DNA of 64,000 bases, taken from contig CAMLHL010000005.1 in NCBI GenBank assembly GCA_946479855.1, forward strand, positions 1 through 64,000, given 5' to 3'. Each line of letters opens with the position of its first letter. Within the stretch, counting starts at the first letter, position 1. The notes under the pieces were generated by a model that worked only from the letters and a program-made list of their open reading frames with translations, was not told the origin of the DNA and did not search any database. This document shows, piece after piece, positions 58,398 through 64,000 of this stretch. The translations under genes and the position numbers were made by a program. This DNA is from an uncultured Pseudomonadota bacterium. Lineage in GTDB: Bacteria; Pseudomonadota; Gammaproteobacteria; Burkholderiales; Rhodocyclaceae.

Positions 58398-58826
58398 TCA
58401 GCGCCTTTGCTCGCGCAGTTTGGCGGCCTGACTAGTCAAAAGAGCAGCGAGTTTACGATCGGTTTTGAGGATGTGTTCGTAAAGCCACTCACTGAGGAAG
58501 TCAATCAGCATTCCCATGGTCCGGGGAGCGTCCTGCTCGGCCTGGCCAAGCAGGAGGTTGAGTTTCTCGATGAAATGGCCGTGTTGCCGAAGATGTTCGT
58601 CGGCATGTTGTGCGGTAACTGGGGAATTCGCCATCAATGATTCCTCCGTACCAAAGTGGAAGAGGACATAGGCGCCTAGCCGTTGCAGGATATCGTCCAG
58701 CATGACCTGATTGCATGCCGTCGAATGTGCGGCATCCAGTTCGTTCAGCATGCCGATCAACTCTTCGTGCTGAAGATCGATCACTCGAATGCCTGTTTCC
58801 AGTTCGCTGCTCCATTTTATTCTCAT
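58398..58826 (-). CDS. Bacteriohemerythrin
   Basis: This 142-aa single-domain hemerythrin starts MRIKWSSELETGIRVIDLQH. Di-iron ligands are seen in order: His in VIDLQHEEL, HxxxE in FHFGTEESLM, HxxxH in DEHLRQHGHFI and HxxxxD in YEHILKTDRK. The protein binds O2 reversibly (family knowledge), acting in oxygen delivery or sensing. The ATG at 58826 is the family start; the extension to 58919 reaches the divergent gene. It is divergent from the NIT-GGDEF-EAL gene. Confidence 0.92.
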   Translation of the reverse strand: MRIKWSSELETGIRVIDLQHEELIGMLNELDAAHSTACNQVMLDDILQRLGAYVLFHFGTEESLMANSPVTAQHADEHLRQHGHFIEKLNLLLGQAEQDAPRTMGMLIDFLSEWLYEHILKTDRKLAALLTSQAAKLREQRR

Positions 58827-58917
58827 GTCATGTATCCGGAATGTGCAGAAGTAATGCACAGTGTATCTTGTCCAATAACCCGCCACTGGCTGCAACGCCG
58901 ATCTATTCACTTGCCGC

Positions 58918-61677
58918 ATGACTTCTGACGATAGCGAACGACATCCGTCCCCCTTGATTGTCCAGAATTCGCTGGAGCCTATTCGCCGGAGTGCGACTTG
59001 GTTGCTCGTCGTTTTTTTGTTGGCGCTTTCGGTTTTTGCGATACGTAGCCTCGTTGAGCGTTTTGATCAGCTGAACAATGCGAGCCTGGATCGAAAGTGG
59101 ACGGGTACGAGCGGAGCGATTGGCCGGCTTATCCATGAACTCCAGCGCGAGCGTGGGCTCTCCAGCGGTTTTATTGCCTCCCGCGGCGAGCATTTTGGCG
59201 AGTCGCTTGCCACGCAGCGGACGCGGACAGAGAGTTCGCTGGATACCTTGGGTTTGATCACTCGCGAACAGGCGATCGACCAGGGCATTCGCGAGCGCCT
59301 CGATGCCGGGGTGAGGCAGATTCCGGAGATTCGCCTTCGGGTCAGCCAACTTGAAATCTCCCGTGAATCCACCATGGATCGGTACACGGCGATCATAAAT
59401 ACGCTCTTCGACTTGCAGTTGAGTGCCTGCGGCAGCACGATCGAGTCCTCGATTTTTCGCCGGCAAATGGCATTTATTGCCTTTGCCCAGGCCAAAGAAA
59501 TGTTAGGGCAGGAGCGGGCCTTGCTATCCGCCATGCTCTCGGATCACAACTTCAGCGCGGGCCGCATGCTGACCTTGCACCATATCAGGGCGGCCGAGGA
59601 AGCCCGTCTGGCCAGTTTTGCCCAGTTGGCTGATGAAGAGGCCTTGGCCGGGTATCAAGCAATCCTGAAACAGGGTTATATCCGGGATATCGAACATATC
59701 CGGCAAAAGGTCCAGGCGGCGGCTCTCAGGGAAAGCATGCACGGCAGCCTGGCCGGCAATGGCGTGATCCCGGTCACGCTAGCGCGACCAGAGGCATGGT
59801 TTGAACTGGCCAGTGCAAAAATCGATGCCATGAAGAGGTTGGAAGACAAGTTGAGCCGCGCCGTCGATGCCAGTGCCCAGGAGGTTGAGGGGCACGCCCG
59901 CCAGGAACTGTCGATCAGCGGTTTGCTGGCACTCCTGTCGGTGGTCCTTGCCGGCATCCTGATGCACCAGATCCAACGCGGCCGCCGCGTGGCCGAGCAT
60001 CAGCTCAATCTGGCCGAAACGGTCTTCAGCAATAGTCTTGAATCCATTCTGGTCACGGATGCCGATCAGCATATCCTTGAGGTAAATCCGGCGTTCCTGC
60101 GGATTTCCGGGTACAGCCGCGAGGAAATCATTGGTCAGCACGCTCGAATCCTCAACTCCGGGCGACACGATGCGGCCTTCTTCGAGAAGGTCTGGCAAGA
60201 ACTGGATCGTTCGGGAGCCTGGCATGGCGAGGTCTGGAATCGGCGGAAGAGCGGCGAAATTTTCCCGGCACTGCTCTCGATCGCTGCGGTCAGGGATTCG
60301 AATGGAAAGATCTCGAACTACACCGGGATGATCTTTGATCTTGGCCAGCACAAGACGGTCGAGGCGCTGCTTGATCAACTGAGAACGTTTGACGGTTTAA
60401 CCGGACTGCCGAATCGGGAGTCGTGGCTTTCGGCACTTGAGCAACAACTGGCCAATGCAAAGCGAAACAACAGCCGATTCTCGATCCTGGAAATCGATCT
60501 GGATCGTTTCAAGGTGATCAATGACTCGCTGGGCTATGCGGTCGGGGATCAGGTCCTGATCGAAGCGGCGGAGCGGATCAAGAATACCTTGCGGAAGTAC
60601 GACATTGTTGCCCGGCTGGGCAGCAACCGGTTTTCGGTGCTGCTGAACGAAATTTCCGAACCGCAGGCTATCGGCAGCATCTGCGAAAAGCTGATCACGG
60701 TGTTCGCCCACCCGTTCGAACTGGGCGGTATCAATGCGCATGCCACCGCCAGTATCGGCGCCGCCATTTTCCCGAGCGATGGCCATGACAGCAAGACACT
60801 GATGATGGCCGCGGAATCCGCCCTGTACAGCGCCAAGGCGGATGGTCGCAATCTGTACAAATACTATGCGCGCGAAATGAACGAGATGGGTACCCACTTG
60901 TTCAAGCTTGAACGCATGCTGAGAGTCGCGCTGGAACGGGATGAGTTTTCTGTGGTTTACCAGCCCCAGGTCAGTGCGCAAGATGGCCGGCTGGTCGGGG
61001 TGGAGGCTCTGTTGCGCTGGCAGAACCCGGAGCTGGGCAGCGTCTCCCCGGTGCAGTTCATTCCGGTGGCCGAAGAAACCGGACTCATCGTCGCGATTGG
61101 CGAGTGGGTCATGCGGGTGGCCTGCCAGCAGGCCAGAGCATGGCAGACCGAACTGGGAATGGAAATCCCGGTGGCCGTCAATCTCTCCGCCCGTCAGTTT
61201 CGGCGTAACGATCTGCTCGCCTCGGTGCAGGTCGTGCTTGACGAAACGGGCTTGCCGAGCCGCTTGCTGGAACTGGAAATTACCGAGGGCCTGCTGATGG
61301 CCGATCCGATCGGCGCCATCGACATCATGCGCGGCCTGAATTTTCTCGGTGTCCGGACCGCGCTCGACGATTTTGGCACCGGCTATTCCTCGCTGGCATA
61401 CCTCAAGATGTTCCCCCTGAACCGATTGAAAATAGACCGCGCCTTTGTCCGCGATCTGCCCGACAATCGAAGCGATTGCGCGATTTCCAATACGGTGATT
61501 GCGCTTGGCCTTAACCTCGATATGGAAGTGCTCGCCGAGGGGGTGGAAACGCAGGCGCAGCGTAATTTCCTGGCGAATTCCGGATGTCAGGTATTCCAGG
61601 GGTATCTGTTTGGCAAGCCAATGTCGGGTGACGATCTGACGCAACGTTTGCAGTCGGGCGATCTGGTGGCGGCATGA
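58918..61677 (+). CDS. NIT-PAS-GGDEF(degenerate)-EAL membrane c-di-GMP phosphodiesterase
   Basis: The 919-aa protein has a membrane helix (ATWLLVVFLLALSVFAI), a periplasmic nitrate/nitrite-sensing (NIT) type domain with LIHELQRERGLSSGFIASRG (about 60-320) and a second helix (ISGLLALLSVVLAGILM). A PAS domain (about 365-485) leads to a GGDEF domain whose signature reads RLGSNRF instead of RLGGDEF (near 567), so cyclase activity is probably lost. An RxxD (RKYD) remains before it. The EAL domain is intact: VEALLRW near 695, NLSARQF, EITEG, DDFGTGYSSLAYL and EGVET. Net c-di-GMP hydrolysis controlled by a periplasmic signal is inferred. Confidence 0.92.
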   Translation: MTSDDSERHPSPLIVQNSLEPIRRSATWLLVVFLLALSVFAIRSLVERFDQLNNASLDRKWTGTSGAIGRLIHELQRERGLSSGFIASRGEHFGESLATQRTRTESSLDTLGLITREQAIDQGIRERLDAGVRQIPEIRLRVSQLEISRESTMDRYTAIINTLFDLQLSACGSTIESSIFRRQMAFIAFAQAKEMLGQERALLSAMLSDHNFSAGRMLTLHHIRAAEEARLASFAQLADEEALAGYQAILKQGYIRDIEHIRQKVQAAALRESMHGSLAGNGVIPVTLARPEAWFELASAKIDAMKRLEDKLSRAVDASAQEVEGHARQELSISGLLALLSVVLAGILMHQIQRGRRVAEHQLNLAETVFSNSLESILVTDADQHILEVNPAFLRISGYSREEIIGQHARILNSGRHDAAFFEKVWQELDRSGAWHGEVWNRRKSGEIFPALLSIAAVRDSNGKISNYTGMIFDLGQHKTVEALLDQLRTFDGLTGLPNRESWLSALEQQLANAKRNNSRFSILEIDLDRFKVINDSLGYAVGDQVLIEAAERIKNTLRKYDIVARLGSNRFSVLLNEISEPQAIGSICEKLITVFAHPFELGGINAHATASIGAAIFPSDGHDSKTLMMAAESALYSAKADGRNLYKYYAREMNEMGTHLFKLERMLRVALERDEFSVVYQPQVSAQDGRLVGVEALLRWQNPELGSVSPVQFIPVAEETGLIVAIGEWVMRVACQQARAWQTELGMEIPVAVNLSARQFRRNDLLASVQVVLDETGLPSRLLELEITEGLLMADPIGAIDIMRGLNFLGVRTALDDFGTGYSSLAYLKMFPLNRLKIDRAFVRDLPDNRSDCAISNTVIALGLNLDMEVLAEGVETQAQRNFLANSGCQVFQGYLFGKPMSGDDLTQRLQSGDLVAA

Positions 61678-61696
61678 GGCACTGGGGATAGCCCAG

Positions 61697-61802
61697 ACCG
61701 GACAGCCAATCCGGTGGCGATTCCGCTGGCGCGTCAAAAATGCCTGTTTTTCCAGGTCGACCGTAGCATCGCTTCCCGAGCACCGGATGCGCCCTCCGGT
61801 GC
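61697..61802. terminator. Two hairpins in a convergent intergenic region
   Basis: ACCGGA-N7-TCCGGT at 61697-61715 and GCACCGGA-N7-TCCGGTGC at 61780-61802 lie between the converging EAL and cytochrome genes. Neither has a clear T-run; they may aid termination from either side. Confidence 0.4.
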
Positions 61803-61817
61803 CGGCTCGTTTGCCCT

Positions 61818-63293
61818 TTACAGCGTCTTCAAAAACTCGACCAGCGCGTCCTTCTCGCCGGCGCTCAGTGCCGTGCCGAATTCATGCCCCTGGTTGCCGC
61901 CGCCCTTGCTGGCGGTATCGAGCCGGGTGCCGATGCGCCGGGCCTCCGGGCCGTCGCTGACGAAGCCGACTTTCGCCTGGTCGTAAACGTCGTAGCCGCG
62001 CCAGAAGACCTTGGGCCGCTTGGCCGCCGGTTCGAGCAGGTCGCGCAGGGTCGGCACCGAGCCGTTGTGCAGATAGGGCGCCTTCAGCCAGATGCCGTCG
62101 AGGAAGGCGGCGACATAGCCGGTCAGGTTTTCCTCGACCAGGCCCTTGCGTTCCAGGCCCATCTCCTTGACCACCTGGTTGGCCTTGATCGCAGCGCCCT
62201 TGTTCCACGAGTCGAGCCGGCCGCGGTCGGTGCCGACGGCGGCCAGCGGCAGCGGCGTGCCGGTCTTGTCGCTGGCGTGGCAACTGGCGCAGTGGGCGTC
62301 GAACAACGGCTTGCCGGCAGCCGCCCTGGCCGGGTCGATGGCGAAGGGGTATTTCGGCGGCGGCAGTTCGGACAGGTAGTCCTTCAGCCATTTGACCTGG
62401 CCGAGGAATTCTTCCTTGTGCTTGGGCGGGGCGCCGAGCAGGCCGAGCGCCGAATCCATGATCACCGAATAGGGATCGTGGCTGTCGCCGGCGTAGTTCA
62501 TCCGGTGGCCCTTGTCCCAGACGTATTTTTTCAGGTTCCACACCGAGGGCATGTCGGTCGGACCGAAAGTGTCATCCATCGGCGCCTTGATCATGAAGTA
62601 CTTGGTCAGGTTCATCGCATCGTCGCGGCCGCGGCCCCAGTCCGGAAAATCGTGGCGGTAGATCCAGGCGAACTGGGCCTCGCGTTCGAGCAGGCGCTGT
62701 TTGGTGATCGGGATGATCAGGAAGCGGTAGAGCAGGCGGTCGATCAGGTCGAGGTCGGTGACGCGGTTGATCTCGGCCATCAGGATGTCGGCGTTGAAGC
62801 GCGGGTCCTTGGCGCAGTCGATCAGGTAGCGGAAGAAGCCCTCGACGTTGGTGGTGTGCGCCGGGCCGCCGACGACAAAAACCGGGTTGCTGTCCGCGCG
62901 CTCGCGGTAGGTGGTGGTGTGGCAGACGGCGCAGTTGTTGGCGACGCGGGCGAAGCCGATGGTCTTCTGGGTGAAGCCGACCGGCAGTTCCTGGCCCTGT
63001 TCCCACGGCACGCCGAGCGCCGCGTAGCCGCCGGGGATGATCTTGCCGTCCTGGGTCAGCTTTTCCGGGAAGACGCGCGGCAGCACGTAGAAAATCCAGT
63101 AGGGGATGCCGGCGTCGAATTCGGCGCCGATCGAGCCGTACTTGAAGCGCATTTCCGGCGTCGCGGTGACCCAGTCGGGCTGCGGATGCTCGCGGAAGCC
63201 GCGGTCGTAGCCGATCATCGCGCCGATGATGGCGAGCACCAGCAGGGCGAGGCCGATGGCCTTGAAGCAGGTCTTGCAGGAACAGTGGCTCAT
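61818..63293 (-). CDS. Membrane-anchored di-heme c-type cytochrome (peroxidase/RoxA-like superfamily)
   Basis: The 491-aa protein has an N-terminal hydrophobic anchor (AIGLALLVLAIIGAMIGYD) preceded by a Cys-rich start (MSHCSCKTC). Two heme-c sites follow: CAVCH near 120 and CASCH near 335. The C-terminal domain has DGIWLKAPYLHNGSVPTLRD and KVFWRGYDVYDQAKVGFVS, motifs shared by di-heme cytochromes related to MauG/cytochrome c peroxidase and RoxA. The substrate is unknown; peroxidase or dioxygenase activity is not demonstrated by sequence. Start ATG at 63293, 11 bp after the upstream paralogous cytochrome. Confidence 0.85.
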   Translation of the reverse strand: MSHCSCKTCFKAIGLALLVLAIIGAMIGYDRGFREHPQPDWVTATPEMRFKYGSIGAEFDAGIPYWIFYVLPRVFPEKLTQDGKIIPGGYAALGVPWEQGQELPVGFTQKTIGFARVANNCAVCHTTTYRERADSNPVFVVGGPAHTTNVEGFFRYLIDCAKDPRFNADILMAEINRVTDLDLIDRLLYRFLIIPITKQRLLEREAQFAWIYRHDFPDWGRGRDDAMNLTKYFMIKAPMDDTFGPTDMPSVWNLKKYVWDKGHRMNYAGDSHDPYSVIMDSALGLLGAPPKHKEEFLGQVKWLKDYLSELPPPKYPFAIDPARAAAGKPLFDAHCASCHASDKTGTPLPLAAVGTDRGRLDSWNKGAAIKANQVVKEMGLERKGLVEENLTGYVAAFLDGIWLKAPYLHNGSVPTLRDLLEPAAKRPKVFWRGYDVYDQAKVGFVSDGPEARRIGTRLDTASKGGGNQGHEFGTALSAGEKDALVEFLKTL

Positions 63294-63304
63294 GATGGTG
63301 CCCC

Positions 63305-64000
63305 TCAGAAGGTTTTCAGGAACTCGACCAGCGCCGTCTTCTCGGCGGGGCTCAGCTCGGTGCCGTAGGCCTTGCCCTCGTGGCCGCCGTTGCCGTTGCC
63401 GGGCAGGGCGGTGTCGAGGCGGAAGAATTTCTGGCCGGCGGCTTCGGCCACGCTGGAAACGAAGCCGACCTTGACCGGGTCGTAAATGTCGTTGCCGCGA
63501 TAGAAGGCCTTGGGCCGTTTGGCGGCCGGTTCGAGCAGGTCGCGCAGGCTGGGCACCGAGCCGTTGTGCAGGTAGGGGGCGCGCAGCCAGAGGCCGTCGA
63601 GCGGCATGTTGGCGTAGCCGTGGGTCTTCTGGAAATGCGTGAAGCGCCACGGGTAGCCGGCGTACAGCGTCGCCTGGTTGACCGCCAGCGTTTCGGTGTA
63701 GGAGTCGAGCCGGCGGCGGTCGGTGCCGATGCTGGCCAGCGGCTCGACGGTGCCGACATATTCGCCGCTGAAATCGCTGCCCGAGGCGCCGTGGCAGGCG
63801 GCGCAGTATTTCTGGTAAAGCGGGGCGCCTTGGGCGGCGAGGCTACGGTCGACCGGGAAAAAGTCGCTAAAACGCGGCGGCTCGGCATCCATGATCCACG
63901 CCTCGACGCGCTTGATGCGGGCGAGGTCGATGGTCGGCGGCGTCGTGCCGGTACCGAAGGCGGCGCTCTTGTTGCGTTCCTCGACGGTGGTGTTGTTGCC
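63305..64000 (-). CDS. c-type cytochrome related to the downstream one, 5' truncated by the window
   Basis: The frame is open from base 64000 to the stop at 63305 (about 231 aa seen). The ATG at 63892 is internal, since the preceding residues (KSAAFGTGTTPPTIDLARIK) read as continuous protein. One heme site, CAACH, is at about 63797-63811. Its C-terminal half (DGLWLRAPYLHNGSVPSLRD, then YRGNDIYDPVKVGFVS) closely matches the 491-aa cytochrome that follows, so the pair arose by duplication. The N-terminal part, with any second heme and signal, is outside the window. Confidence 0.85.
   Translation of the reverse strand, partial: GNNTTVEERNKSAAFGTGTTPPTIDLARIKRVEAWIMDAEPPRFSDFFPVDRSLAAQGAPLYQKYCAACHGASGSDFSGEYVGTVEPLASIGTDRRRLDSYTETLAVNQATLYAGYPWRFTHFQKTHGYANMPLDGLWLRAPYLHNGSVPSLRDLLEPAAKRPKAFYRGNDIYDPVKVGFVSSVAEAAGQKFFRLDTALPGNGNGGHEGKAYGTELSPAEKTALVEFLKTF

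Noticed and set aside
58263..58640. 125-codon plus-strand frame after sodC
   Set aside because: It overlaps the bacteriohemerythrin gene antisense and starts inside the sodC terminator hairpin.

Overview
The window looks like chromosomal DNA of a betaproteobacterium of the Rhodocyclales (Azonexus/Dechloromonas-like). This is inferred from gene order (ndk-rlmN-pilF-rodZ-ispG-hisS-yfgM-bamB-der, then hfq-hflX-hflK-hflC-DUF2065-hisZ-purA), from protein style, and from the wealth of PAS/GGDEF/hemerythrin signalling proteins. Base composition is uniformly GC-rich. I see no insertion sequence, prophage, integrase or CRISPR array. Genes are tightly packed, often with 1- or 4-bp stop/start overlaps, and no gene-free stretch exceeds about 300 bases.

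Layout: 1-1127 holds the end of a flavoprotein gene. 1147-10337 is a three-gene signalling operon on the minus strand: an HD-GYP response regulator followed by two very large hybrid sensor kinases. 10458-12891 is an M48 protease / small c-type cytochrome / rsgA operon, divergent from orn. Next come a GT39-type glycosyltransferase, rpmE, and trxA followed by rho. 17459-24834 is a C4-dicarboxylate module: DctS/DctR two-component system, the symporter DctA and the TRAP transporter DctPQM. A shared TGTGG-N4-CCACA palindrome lies in front of both transporter units.

25695-34578 and 34659-40991 are two long housekeeping runs for nucleotide metabolism, translation, isoprenoids, outer-membrane assembly, the Hfq/Hfl proteins, and His and purine synthesis. 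They are followed by two identical tRNA-Leu(CAG) genes on the minus strand, each with its own promoter and terminator. The -35 box of the second promoter lies inside the first codons of the divergent rnr gene.

44471-54327 is a mixed region: an HDOD protein, a Cys-containing hemerythrin-like protein, rlmB, two diguanylate cyclases, rarD, a DUF599 protein, two small orphan proteins, a DUF1415 protein, an M17 aminopeptidase and a receiver-domain regulator. 54470-57535 holds a DUF4124 envelope protein, a small apparently frameshifted gene coupled to it, and cysDN for sulfate activation. The right end carries a SodC lipoprotein, a bacteriohemerythrin divergent from a NIT-PAS-GGDEF-EAL protein with a degenerate GGDEF site, and two related c-type cytochromes, the last running off the window.

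Taken together, the accessory content suggests a respiratory, dicarboxylate-using aquatic or soil bacterium with heavy investment in c-di-GMP, redox and oxygen or nitrogen-oxide sensing. Nothing here is certainly a new system. The best leads are the dct palindromes, the tRNA/rnr promoter overlap, the broken small gene at 55030-55169, the tandem cytochromes and the degenerate c-di-GMP enzyme.
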